The notes beneath the pieces are model-generated. The model saw only the letters and a program-made list of their open reading frames with translations, was not told where the DNA came from and ran no database searches. The position numbers and the translations under genes were made by a program. DNA of 64,000 bases from Monodelphis domestica (lineage: Eukaryota; Chordata; Mammalia; Didelphimorphia; Didelphidae): positions 344,453,380-344,517,379 of the forward strand of contig NC_077229.1 in the NCBI RefSeq assembly GCF_027887165.1. The letters run 5' to 3'. The first letter of the stretch is position 1. Every line of letters starts with the position of its first letter. Positions 35,630 through 47,600 of the stretch are shown here, piece after piece.

Positions 35630-36230
35630 GCATTCAATAAGCATTTATTTAGCACTTACTATGTATCAGGAACTATATTAAGTGCTAGGGATACAAAGAG
35701 AAAAAACAAAACAAAACAATGTCCATCCTCAAAGAGTTCCCATTCTGTCAGAGCCCTAGGGGGGAGAAGAATCCCAAAGGCTCAGACCAGAGGCCAAGGG
35801 TCCCTTAGGTAGGAGAGAAATAAAGACAAGAGAAAAGAGAGCTTTTAAGGGTCAGAAGGGCTGTTGAGCTGGTGACTACTTAGAGCGAAGTTTATTGATT
35901 AGGGGCAGGGTTTATAAAAGAAAAAAAACAAGGAATGAGGCAGGGGGGAAGTGTGAGTACATGTGGGGTTCAGCAAGTTTATGGTTAAATGAGTAAAAAA
36001 CATATTCTTCTCAAGACTTTTTCTGGCCATCTGTGCCTAGTTCCTAAGATAGTTTGTCTACTAGGGGAGGTGATTACATGCCACCTTTGTCCTTAGACCT
36101 AGAATATTATTGACAACGTTTGGACCTTTGCCTAATTTCTTAGGCCCCAAACTTGGTTTGTCTCTGTCAACATTCTAACAGAAGTGACAAGATGCAAACA
36201 GCTATATTTGCATAAACAACATCAATGATA
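35630..36230 (+). repeat. Old interspersed repeat split by an LTR
   Basis: AGCATTTATTTAGCACTTAC to TCAAAGAGTTCCCATTCT on the left continues as CATTCTAACAGAAGTGACAA then CAAACAGCTATATTTGC on the right, as in other copies of this marsupial repeat. The LTR at 35747-36170 interrupts it. Confidence 0.6.
35747..36170 (-). mobile_element. Solo LTR fossil
   Basis: On the minus strand TTTATAAACCCTGCCCC (TATA) is followed by AATCAATAAACTTCGCTC (poly(A) signal) and a C/T-rich U5. It is flanked by the 6-bp direct repeat CATTCT (35741-35746 and 36171-36176). No internal region is present. Its ends look whole. Confidence 0.8.
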
Positions 36231-36234
36231 TACT

Positions 36235-36465
36235 GGGGTTATTCGGTTGTTTTTCAGCAATGTTCAACTCTTTATGACCTCATTTGGAGCTTTCTTAGCA
36301 AAGAAACTTAAATTGTTTGCTATTTCCTTCTTCGGTACATTTTACAGATGAGGAAACTGAAGCAAATATGGTTAAGTGATTTGCTCAGGGTCACACAACT
36401 AATATATATCTGAGGCTGGATTTTAGGGAAATGACTCTTCTTCACTCCAGGCCCCTACTGAGATA
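36235..36465 (-). repeat. tRNA/CORE-type SINE with long 3' extension
   Basis: GATGAGGAAACTGAAGCAAA and AGGGTCACACAACTAATATA on the plus strand, with the CATAAAGAGTTGAACATTGC end on the minus strand. Confidence 0.6.
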
Positions 36466-36479
36466 TTCAGGTATATAAT

Positions 36480-37500
36480 GGGAGATGATTTCAAAGGAAC
36501 TAGGTTTCTGACAGAAGACAGAATTTAAGCTGTGCCTTGAAGGAAACTAGGGAAACTGAGAGAAAGGGAAAGAACATTCCAGGCTTGGAAACAAACTAGT
36601 GAAAAGGCACTGAATTTGATGATGGAGTACAGCGGAGCAGCAAGGAAGCCAGTGTCCTTGGATAGCAGGGAATGTAAAAGGAAGTAAAATGTAAACTCTA
36701 GGAAAATGGGTTTAGGAAGCTGTAAAATACTTGATATTTGGTCCAATACAAAGAAATGCCGAGCACACAAGGCAGTAAAGCAACCAGTTTTATTGAGGGT
36801 GCATATTAACAATAAAGACAAGAAGGGAAAATGGCAGAAACACATTGGGTCCACTGATTCAGGCTCTGGTTGGAATTGAATCCCCAAACCAGTAATCTGG
36901 TAAATTTCTATTGGTTTCTTATCTGCATTGAGCAATACCAAACACTGGAGTCAGAGAGTACTAGTAGTGCTGGTTCATTCAAGTTGGCGGATGGGAGGAG
37001 AAGATTCCTAAGGAACTGGAAGATATCTAAACTAGAAAAGAGGTTTTCAACCATTACTACTGGTCTTGCTGACAAATGAATTCAGGAAATTTGAGCTTTC
37101 CCAGAGCTTCAATTTAATGGGGGTAAGGATAACACTAAAATCCTTGTAAGAGTCAACCAGGATTTTTTCCATCTAATCCTGTAGTAAAAGGGAGTCACTG
37201 GAGTTTATTTAGTAGGGAGGGGGAGATGTGATATGAACAATCCTATACTTTAAAAGCATCATGTTGGCACCTAAGTATGGGATGGACAGAACTAAGGAGA
37301 AACTTGAGGCAGAGAAACCAACCTAAAGCCTAATGCAATTGTCTAAGTGTGGAGTAATGAGGGTCTATATCAGGGTGTCAGTAGTGGCAGGGGAGAGAAG
37401 GAGCTGAAGACAAGACACAGAACTTGGCAATAGATTAGATATGGGAAGTGAATGAGAGTGAGGAGTAGAGAATGGCACTATGGTCATGGACTAGGTAACT
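36480..37500 (+). repeat. Old purine-rich interspersed repeat
   Basis: GGGAGTCACTGGAGTTTATT, GATGTGATATGAACAATCCT, GCAATTGTCTAAGTGTGGAG and GGGTCTATATCAGGGTGTCA are its recurrent phrases. The 138-codon frame on the minus strand here is antisense to this repeat and is not a gene. Confidence 0.5.
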
Positions 37501-37559
37501 AGGAGAGTAGTGCTGTCTTCAAAAATAATAACAAAGTTTAGAAAAATGAAAGGAAAAAT

Positions 37560-38080
37560 ACTAAACTCTTAGATTTCAACCATATTCCATCAATTGTGAA
37601 ATAGATAGACAAGTTGTAATGATGGAATACTATTATTGTATAATAAATGACTAGCAGAATGGTTTCAGAAAAACCTGGAAAGATAAGCATGAACTGATAC
37701 AAAGTGAAGTTATCAGAACCAAGAGAACAGTGTACCCAATAATAGCAATATTTTAAAAAATAAGCATCTGTAAGGGACTTAGGAACTTGGATCGACACAA
37801 AGATCCACTATAGTTTCAAAGAACTCATGATGAAAAATGCTATCCACCTCCACATAGAAAATGGATAAATTCAGAAGACAGATTGAAGCTTATTTTTCCT
37901 CTTTATTTTTCTTGTATTTCTTTTTTCTGAAAAATGCCTGATGTGGTGATCTGTTCTGCATGATTTGGTATGTATAATGAATATAGTATTTCTTGCCTTC
38001 TCAATGGGGGGAAGAAAGGAGTTGTAGGAAGGGAGGATTTAAAATTGATAATAAGAATAAAATTTAAAAGAAAATAAACA
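37560..38080 (+). mobile_element. Old LINE-1 3' end
   Basis: GATGGAATACTATTATTGTA, CAGAAAAACCTGGAAAGATA and GAACTGATACAAAGTGAAG are LINE-1 ORF2-end/3' UTR phrases. The end is AATAAAATTTAAAAGAAAAT. It lies just downstream of serpin B in gene sense. Confidence 0.65.
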
Positions 38081-38098
38081 TCCCTGTTCTCAATTGGC

Positions 38099-38235
38099 AT
38101 GAGCCAATTCAATTCAACAAAAACCTATTTGTTAAGTGTCTTATATATGACAGGCATTGTGCTGGATGTTGGGGATACAAAGACAAAAGTGAAACTATCC
38201 TGCCCTCAAGGAGCTTACATTTTATCAATTGCTAA
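38099..38235 (+). repeat. Old interspersed repeat forming the start of the serpin B 3' UTR
   Basis: ATTCAACAAAAACCTATTTG through GGCATTGTGCTGGATGTTGG to CCCTCAAGGAGCTTACATTT is the same repeat as at 35630. It ends within 10 bp of the stop codon of serpin B, so the 3' UTR, transcribed on the minus strand, begins in repeat antisense. Confidence 0.6.
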
Positions 38236-38242
38236 ATGTTAT

Positions 38243-38647
38243 TTACCAAGGAGCAGCAACTCTGCCATAGAAGAGAATACTATTGGTTCTGTTGTGTCGA
38301 ATGACAAAAAGAAATGGGTGGTCACAATTGAATATTTCCCTTCTAGAAGAATTATATCCAACCACAACACCAGTAGCAGCTGCTGCTTCTGTGCCCTCTT
38401 CATTCACCTCCACAAAGGACTTGTGCATGACTTTAGACACAGCCAAGCCCTTGTGGGTTGTCATTCCTGAAAAGTTAGCACTTTCTTCATCAAATATATC
38501 TGTCATTCCCATGGCTTCCATTGTGGACCTCAGAGAATAAGTCTCCTCTACTCTAAACCGTGGAAAACGCAAATGAACTTCTTTACAGGCCATATTCTCA
38601 GGATTCATCAACTCCAATAATTTCTCAAAGGTGAGATCTTGTTCCAA
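38243..38647 (-). CDS. SERPINB3-like: Serpin B exon 8 (reactive-centre loop and C terminus)
   Basis: This exon has 134 codons and a TAA stop. It opens LEQDLTFEKLLELMNPENM, continues through VHLRFPRFRVEETYSLRSTM and SFVEVNEEGTEAAAATG, and ends NSILFYGRVAAPW. Counting from the hinge Gly as P15, P1-P1' is Asn-Ser in VVVGYNSSRREIF. The loop is two residues shorter than in human SERPINB3. The serpin signature FNCDHPFLFVI is intact. Confidence 0.95.
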   Translation of the reverse strand: MEQDLTFEKLLELMNPENMACKEVHLRFPRFRVEETYSLRSTMEAMGMTDIFDEESANFSGMTTHKGLAVSKVMHKSFVEVNEEGTEAAAATGVVVGYNSSRREIFNCDHPFLFVIRHNRTNSILFYGRVAAPW

Positions 38648-41600
38648 CTACAAAGGGAAAAAGGACAAATGACATAAGTGAGGCTTTAAACCATTAGAAT
38701 TGTGAATGGTGTCAAGAGTGAAGAAAACTGGTTTTCATTCATATTGTTCATAAAAAAAAAACTGAGATATAGGTTGACGATGTATTTTATGCTTTATTCT
38801 TTCACATCCTTTACTATAATCAACAATACAGACAGTGATTAATTGGGTCTATTTGTGGTTTCATAAACTTAAAAGCAAATCCCCAAGAAAATGTTTGAAT
38901 ATACTCAAAATATACTCAAAAAAAGTAAAGGATCTCCATTTCCTTACCTTCTCTAAACCATCGTTATCAGTAGGCAACAACACAAACATACTTAGATGTT
39001 TGTTTGTATATGGTAGTTCAAGAATCTTCCCCTGAGTTTCCTCTATGTTTCCAATATTGAAGAAGCCTGACTGTTTCATCATCTGCACAGGCCTGCTTAT
39101 GTCCTACAATAAATGCAAACAACACATAATTACCCAACAAGTACTTTATTTCCCTCAGAATTTAGCTTTTAAAAAATTCAGTAGTATCAAAATATTAGTA
39201 TATTTTTCACAAAATAAACTAACAACCCCAGTAAACTGTTTAGCTTTGACCACGGCTGCAGTAGAATTAACTAACTGATCATTTTAGAATCAACTTTAGA
39301 ATACAGGTCACCTTAACAGCAGATTTATCCAGAGTGGATCAGTTTAACAAATAAGTAGTACCTGGGAAGTACTTTTTAATCCACTGTTTTCAGGTATAGA
39401 AGCCAAGAGATATACAGTTCTATGTTAAAAAGTCTTGAAAATATATATTAAATGCAACAATTAGAGTAATAAAATGCATTTAGACCCTCAAAAAAGTGGT
39501 AGATTGTTATCTCTGCCTTCCCACAAATGGAATCCCTATAAATAGTATAGACAAAATAGCTATAGGTCATATTTAAGATGATAAATTGCAGCAGATTCAT
39601 TCAAAATTATCCATTATTTTAATCTTTAAATAACTCTTAATATCCTTTCATGACTAAAATGTTCTCATAGAATACAAAACAAGAATTTTTTTCATCTTAT
39701 CAAAGTGTTCATAAACTGATATTAATAGAAAAAATTAACATATCTTGAAATAACAATTCGATTCTGCTAACATACCAACTATTTTTCATTTCTAACATTG
39801 TTGACATGTATCAAGAGGAATGATGTTAACAGGAGGTGATGTTGTTTTTTCATTTAATGGATAGTGGTTAAATTATTTCAAAGAACAGGTGATTATCTCA
39901 GTTATGGAGCCAGAGCACTTACCCTTCCTTCCCTTTCCCCTTTCCAGCTCTCCTTTATGTATTGTTTTGTCCCATTAGAATATAAACTCCTTGAAGTTAG
40001 GACATATATATATGTGTATATATACACATACATACATACACATATATTTTATATACACACACACATAGAAATCTATACAGAGGCAATCCACAACTTTCCA
40101 GGGGTAGCATTCTAAGAAAATGGCAGTCATAAACACAAGTGACGACATATTGAGGCTATGGGAAATAGGAGCTTAAGTTCTTATGCCCACTAAAAACTAT
40201 AATATTTCTTTATATATTGCTGAAAATACACTTTCTGCATAAAATTCTGTATGAAAAAACATCAATTCTTAAAAGTATACACTTTTCGTAACCCAGTAAC
40301 CATGAAAGCAATGCACAAAATAAAATTGGTAACATGCAAAACATTTTTTCTTTCTAGTAATTACCTAGAATTCGGTGATTTTTTGTGCTAACTTTTTTCA
40401 TTTTAAAAAATTTGATTTCAGACAATGTTCACTTTTCATAATATATGAAATCTATAGTATCATAAATGCTATATAGCAAATAAAATTCTTAAAATTAAAA
40501 CATATCTCACCTCATTCATGCCCCGACTCTCTGTGAACTCCTCCTTACATGCTGCCTTGCCATTCTGGAGAAGCATCTACACTGAGACCTTTCTCTCCTT
40601 ATTGGTGAATCTCTTTCTGGGACCACAATTTTAGAAAGGACCCTTCTTTCCTCTCTCCCTTCCCAGCTTTTCTTTTTGTTTTCTTTTTCCATTAGAATGT
40701 AAACTCCTTGAGATTAGGACTATTATTTTTGCTTATATTTGCAACACTAGTACTTGTACAATGCCTAACTCACTGTATGTTCTTAATGAATGTGTTATCA
40801 ATCTGTCTCTCTCAAACTACCTTTATTCAACTACCATGTATTTTTCATTTATTCATTTTATATTTATGCTATATATATATATATATATATATGTATATTT
40901 ACACATTTACACTCCTCCCTTAGAATATAAGCTATTTGGGAATAGGAATTCTTTCATTCTTTATATTTGTATCCCCAGTACATAGCACAGTTCCTGGCAC
41001 ATGACAGGTACTCAATAAATGCTCATTTATTAATTAATGATAAAATGAAGGCAATAACAGAGTATGGCATCATCCTGGTTCTCCTTGAATCACACCATGT
41101 ACTTTACCTACTCAAGGTTTTATCTACTTGCTCTCTAGAACAGCACATGATTATTTCCAGCTCCTGCTCTCTAATTTACCAAACTCCAGTTGTTCTTAGC
41201 CAGAAAAATAATTCAGTGTGACTAATTTCTGATATCCAGTGGTCTCAAGATTTTGACATTTTCCTTTTCTTTACCAGTACATATGCAAAATAAAAATGGT
41301 AAAAAAAAAAAGTATTCTTTAGGGCACTAGACTCCTAGAATACTCAACTCAACTAACACAGGCAAAAGTCATCAAAGAGATAATTTGCCTTGAAAGAGCC
41401 AAACTAATTGCCTTCAACTGCAAAGGGAAAGCCAGGAAGCCTGCAGCAGGCTTCAAGAACAGGGAAGAGATTAATACTCTCCTCTTGCTAGAAACTAGCA
41501 CTGACCTGAAGCTTCTGGAGTTCTTCAACAGGGTAAGATAAAAGGGGTTACCTAGGTGACTCAGTGGACTGAGAGTCAGGCCCAGAGACAGGAGGTCCTG

Positions 41601-44600
41601 GGTTGGTTCCAAGTATCCATAGTATTGATTCCAAGATGGAAGATAAGAGTTGTTTTTTTTTTAAATAGGGTTGGATAAAGCCAATAGGAAGATAAACAAA
41701 GGGAGAGTCTCCCCAGCTTAGTGGGAAAAGGACTACATAAGGAGTTAGACTGGGTTTTTTGGTAAGGCTTTATCACTAATTATTTGAGTGAATGTGAGTC
41801 ATTTGCTTAACTTCTCTGAATCTCCTTTTCCTCACTGTAAAAATAAAGGGATTAGAATCAATGATCTCTAAGATCCCTAGCTCTATATGAATCACTAACA
41901 ATCAGTTAATCCATATTTGTTGTCCATTATGTGCCAGGTACTGTGCTAAGTACTAGAATCAGTCAGAAATTTCAGATCTCAGGTTAAACATTTATTAAAA
42001 CCTACTATGTAATATATCCTGATTCAGGTCACATCCAGGGTTTTATGTTTAATCTTGAATATTATGTTGTAAAAATAACTGATTATCTAGAAAGCATAGA
42101 CCAAGGTAAGCAGAATGAAGAGGTAAATTAAATCCAAGTTATGAAGAAGTATCTGGAGAAGCTTTAGCTTGTCGTGGGTTTTCCCTTTTGGTATAGATTT
42201 AGACCCAATGGTCAATGGACTAAACAGCCTTCTAAAATTCTATGGTTCTGTGTCATAGAATTTGTTATAAGATCATGGAATCATAGGTCCTCATATACTT
42301 CTGAAGGTATCTATTTCTAACTCTCTACTTTTACACCTGAGAAAACTAAGAACAAAGCAGGATACATGACTGAGAACAAGGCAAGAACAAGGCAACAGAA
42401 ATGAGATTTAAACCAAGAGCCAGTTTTCTTTCCACTGTATCAAGAATCTTATCCATCACTCTCATCAGAGATGTTTTGTCAGGCTTAGTGAATATGGTCC
42501 TTTCCAACTCTGATAACCTATGGCTGTGTGTCCAAGGTGCCAGGAATATAAATCTGAAAGAAATTTGACTCTCTCCAGGTTGAGTACACCTGCTTCCTCA
42601 AGTAGGAAATAGCAATATCATTTGTGTTTGCATGGAATTTTAAAAAATACAGCCTTTATCTTGACATTATCCTTTCCATGTAAGATTTCTATTGATCATA
42701 TCTTGGCCTTTGCCCTTGCCTAAGATATTCTCTTTCATTTGAAAGTCTCCTTCTCTTTAGCATGCACCCATATTCTTCCACCACCTCCAAGATTCCCCAA
42801 ACACATGATCTCTCCCTACTGTAAACCACAGTATTTTTATCTGTATCCATCATTCAGTAATTAATTGTTCTGCCTTGAAAAACTGCTTCCAAATATTTTA
42901 CCTATTGGTATCTTTTTTACCCAACTAACTTGTAAACTCCTTAAGGGCAATAGCTATCTATTATGCTTCTTTGTATGTCATACAGCAATTCTTTCTATAC
43001 CATCTCACATGCTAATACTTGTTGGTTTGTTCCTTGGTTAACTGCCTTTGTGAATGGACATAGTATTACATTAGAAAATATCTTTTTTCCTAATGTAGTG
43101 ATATAAAATGACTTTTTCTAACTTTCTGCAGCAAAAGCAACAAATATCATTGGAAGTTGAACCTCATTGCTGTGTTGGTTGGATTTTCTGGTCTGAATTT
43201 TTCTTTTTTTTTTATTCTTTGTTAAGAGGATATGAAGAAAAAGAAAGAAAGGAAAAAACAATCAGAAGATTTTTGTCAATACCTTATTTGTCCTAAAATT
43301 TCTTTCTTGAGTATTTTCTGGCTTAAATTTCATGGCCCACTTTCCTTTGAAATAAATGGCATTTGCCAGTGCCAAGACAGTAGCTGGATTGATACTTCCT
43401 GATGAAAATAGATTCTTGATTTTTCCTCAGAAATAAAGAGATAAAAGAATAAACGTCACATTTTATATTAATTTTTTTTCATTAATAAAACCTGAGCCAG
43501 GTTGTTTACCCACAAAGAGTGCAGCTTGGTATATCAGCAAAAACCATTGTCATGACTAGCAAATTCTCCCCATGGAGTGAAAGTAGAGTAGAGACAAAAT
43601 CAGAGAAAAGATTTTTCCACGTCTTGAAATCACTCCATTTCCAAAGCCAGCTCTTGGAAGGGAATCACAATGCAGCAGTATCTTCTACTCATGCCCACCC
43701 CCACCCCAAGAGTACCAAAGGCCTCCCCTATTCAATTCAATCCTACCAATGCGTCTTTGATGTCTTCTATAAGCAAAGTTCTGCATTAAGTGCATTTAGA
43801 TTGAGAGGTTCTTTGTCCTCATGGAGATCAACCCACATAGAGCAATTTTCAATGGTGGCACCATCCCCTACCAAAATGTTTGGCTAACCATTCCAGAGGA
43901 CAATCTGACTGTGTAAGAGCTAATACTGTATTTCAAAGATTCTTTCCTCAAGGGGAAGTTAAGTAGCTCAGTGGATAGACAGCTGGACCTGGAGTCAAGA
44001 GGTCCTGGGTTCAAATGTGGCCCCAGACACTTCCTAGCTATGTGACCTTTGGGCAAGTCATTTAACTCCAGTTGCCTAGCCCTTACTGCTCTTTGGGGTC
44101 AGCCAAGTAAGTTAGGGTCAGACCTAGAGACAAGAAGTCCTGAGTTTATATCTGGCCTCAGACACTTCCTGGCTGTGTGACCCTGGACAAGTCACTTAGC
44201 CCCCATTACCTAGCCCTTACTGCTTTTCTGCCTTAGAGTCATTCCAAACTGATTCTAAGACGGAAGGGTAAGGATTTTTTAAAAAGAAGTTGTTGGGTTA
44301 TTTTTGCTGGTTCAGGAAAATTTAAGTTTATTCATAGGTTTGGTTATTTTATAGAATTTGCTGCATCTAGTCAAAGATTATTTGAATTGTGTATTTCCAG
44401 ACTACTTTCCTGAAACTAACTTCTTAGAGCTATTTTTCCCCTACACTGCCCCCTCCACCCCCAGGCTCTAAGCTTCTCTTTGGAAATAGAAAGAGCATCT
44501 TTCCATTGCTAGAGACCTCTGTTAGTCAAGTAGCAATGCCAGTAAATGAACACTGATCATCTATGTGGTGGGAGGAAAGTATCAGTAACTTCTACCAGTT

Positions 44601-47600
44601 CTTCTATCTTTCCCCTTGAAGAATAGCTGCCATCCTTCATTGAAAAGCATGGAATGTCCAAGAGAAAAAACAGCGGAGGGACAGAGGCAGCGAGCTTTGA
44701 AATCACAAGGAGTGGGGGGGGGGGGGGTCCGCAATATTTAAGAGTGATCATGAGTGAAGTGCTCCTGAGAAATGTGAAAAAAGTTTGACAAGTTATTGGC
44801 CAATTTTTCCTCTCAACCACAGTCTTGTCGAGAGCTTTGGCTAGAACTTAGTGAAGGGGTTCAGATATGACGAGTCATGGGAATGATAAGGATGTATTCA
44901 AAAGCTGATGCCAATGAGCAAGGAGTTCATGGGTCAGACTATATTTTTAATATTAACATGATTGATTTACACTGAATCCTTCTATCATGGCAATTAGATG
45001 GGGTAAAAATATTGGGCTAAGATATTAAACCTCTATTGACATTTGAGGAATGTCAAATAGCTGCACCTGCAGAGTGAAAGGCAGCAGACAAGGAAGAATA
45101 GTTCTTGGGAATCTCAAGGAGCTTAACTTTACCATCTTAATAGGTTAATATTGGTTCCAGGAGGAAGTTTAACAAAGGGGTGAGCCTCCTCCTTGCCACC
45201 TGCCTCAACACCTGTTTTACTACCTGTTCCATTATTTTTGTAATTAGACTTGTAAGCTGATGTAAAACACTTTTTGGTGTCTCCTTTGTGTTATCTGAGA
45301 ACTCATTTGAAATATTAATATTTTAAATAAACCTTCTGGGTCAAGGGTCAGAGTCAGCTTGGCTTTCTGACTGACTTCACACACTCTATCTGTCTCTGTT
45401 AGTCTTATTTTTCCTATGTGTCTCCTATCTTTACCTTACCCTTCCCACCTATCTTTTTTCCAGTCTTTGGCTTCCCTTCTGAGTCATTAAAACCCACACA
45501 GATCTTTGTAGGGGCTGGACCTCTGCACATAGAAGTTGTTTTAGTTAACACTCTCATTTAGTGATTTACCTAGATTATTAGCAGTTATCTAATTGGTAGA
45601 ATTAGGACAGAACCCAGTCTTCCTGGCAATTCCTAGCTCACTGCTTTTTCCACTTGACCACTGTGTCTGATTTAGTGCCCATCTAAATATTAGTTCTTAC
45701 TCCTTACTTACCATTTGTTTGATTCTCAACCCATGAATTAATTTTCTCTCGACTCTCTTCTGAAGCATGTAAAAAGTCCATCGTTTCCAGCCCTGCTTGG
45801 TAAATATCCTTTACACCATCTAGGTATGACTTTGAAACAAGAAATATGAATACATACATCCAGAGATTGGCCAAGGACAGAGAAAAGAGAATACAAATCA
45901 CTAATGCCATGGGGGAAAGTGACTTATCTTAAACACTAAAAAATTCAAAATCGAGAAATTGTTCTCTTCATCACTATACTAGTCAACCATTCTACAACAT
46001 GGCCCCAGCGGTTATAGACTTAAAGCTAGAAGAAACATATAGTTTAGCCTAACTCCATCATTTTTGCAGATGAGCAAACATCTATAAAAAGAAGTCAAAT
46101 CTGCCTCAGAGACAGGATTCAAAGCCCAGCCCTTTGAATTCAAATCCAGCACCCCTTACGTGACTGCGCACTGCCTCTGTGTTAATTTGTTCAATGCTAA
46201 TTTGTCATGTGTTTCTACAGTTAGTCATAAGGAAAACAATCATCAGTCTATTTGGCAAATTCAAATGAAAACAGAACTGAAAGCATTTTAATACCCCATG
46301 CAATGTTTACGAATACCTTTTTCAATGATAAAAGCTGTGGTTATAGTTAATTGCCCTATTGACAGATGAATGAAATGATATCATTTAGATAAATAATTAC
46401 AAAAAGCATGTGATGGCACCTCATAAATAACTCCTACAGTAGGACAAGTAAAAATACTGTGTATTGGTCCTAAGGCAGAAGAGTGGTAAGGGTAGGCAAT
46501 GGGGGTGAAGTGACTTGCCCAGAGTCATACAGTTAGGAAGTGTCTGAGGTCAAATTTGAACCTAGGACCTCCCACCTGTAGGCTTAACTCTCAATCCACT
46601 GTGCTACCCAGATACTCCCCAAAACTGAATTTCTGAATCTGAAAAACCTAAGGGCTCTGAACTCTGAATACACAGTGAACTTCAAAAGGTGAAACATTCT
46701 GAAAACCAGTAGGAAAATGCCAGACATCTGCCATGTCTCTTCACCCACTACCTCTTGTGACCTCTCACAACTGGAAGTTATTTAGGTAAGAGAAAATGAT
46801 GTGTTTGAGAGTATCATTGTATTGAGCATCACAGTTTAAATGATCAGTGATCAAGCCAGAGCACTTACCTGCAGGAACTCAAATGTCTGGCTTCCATATA
46901 GTCTGTTAGCAATGACTAGTGAATAGTCATCATTGGGTTTGTTGATTTCTTCCAAGAGGGAACGGAACTGGGAGTGGACCTCTCCAGGTGTGCCGCAGGC
47001 GGCCTTCAGATAGAGAAGATTCATAAGCTGATTCTAGCCCAGGAAAACCCAGAGATGACTGAAAGGAAGGCAAGGGGAATATACATGATACTAAAGATTG
47101 ATAGTTATAAAAAATTGGGCAAGTATAGTAGAAAGGAAAATCTTGGACCCCCTTCTCATTAGCTAGCAGTATGCCTTATTATTTAACATTTCTGTAAAAT
47201 GAGCAGGGATAAGCTAATTGATCTTAAGGTTCCTTAGGATGCTGAGGACTCTCCAGTTTTCAATGGTTCTATAGATCGACAGAAGTCATTAATTAGAAGT
47301 CATCTAATCAAACCTCATGTTGCAGATGAGAAAAGAAAGACAATGAGGTTAAATGACCTGCCCAGTGTTACACATATGGACAAGTCAAAGGCATAATCTG
47401 AGCCCTAACTTCTTACCGAGACATTGACCTTTCCACTGATACAGGCAGAACTGGTGATTCTCACTTTTGTCTTGGGCAGCTTGGTGGGATTGAATCCTGC
47501 CTCAAACACTTACTAGTTAACAAAGGAAATGTTGGAAAATTATTTCTCATCTATAAAATCAGAATGATAATAGCACCTACTTTACAGGTTGCCATGAGAA

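Noticed and set aside
36525-36941. 138-codon minus-strand frame
   Set aside because: It is antisense to an old purine-rich repeat, with low-complexity Leu/Ser/Phe composition and no family motif.
38099-38470. 123-codon plus-strand frame
   Set aside because: It is antisense to serpin B exon 8 joined to a repeat.
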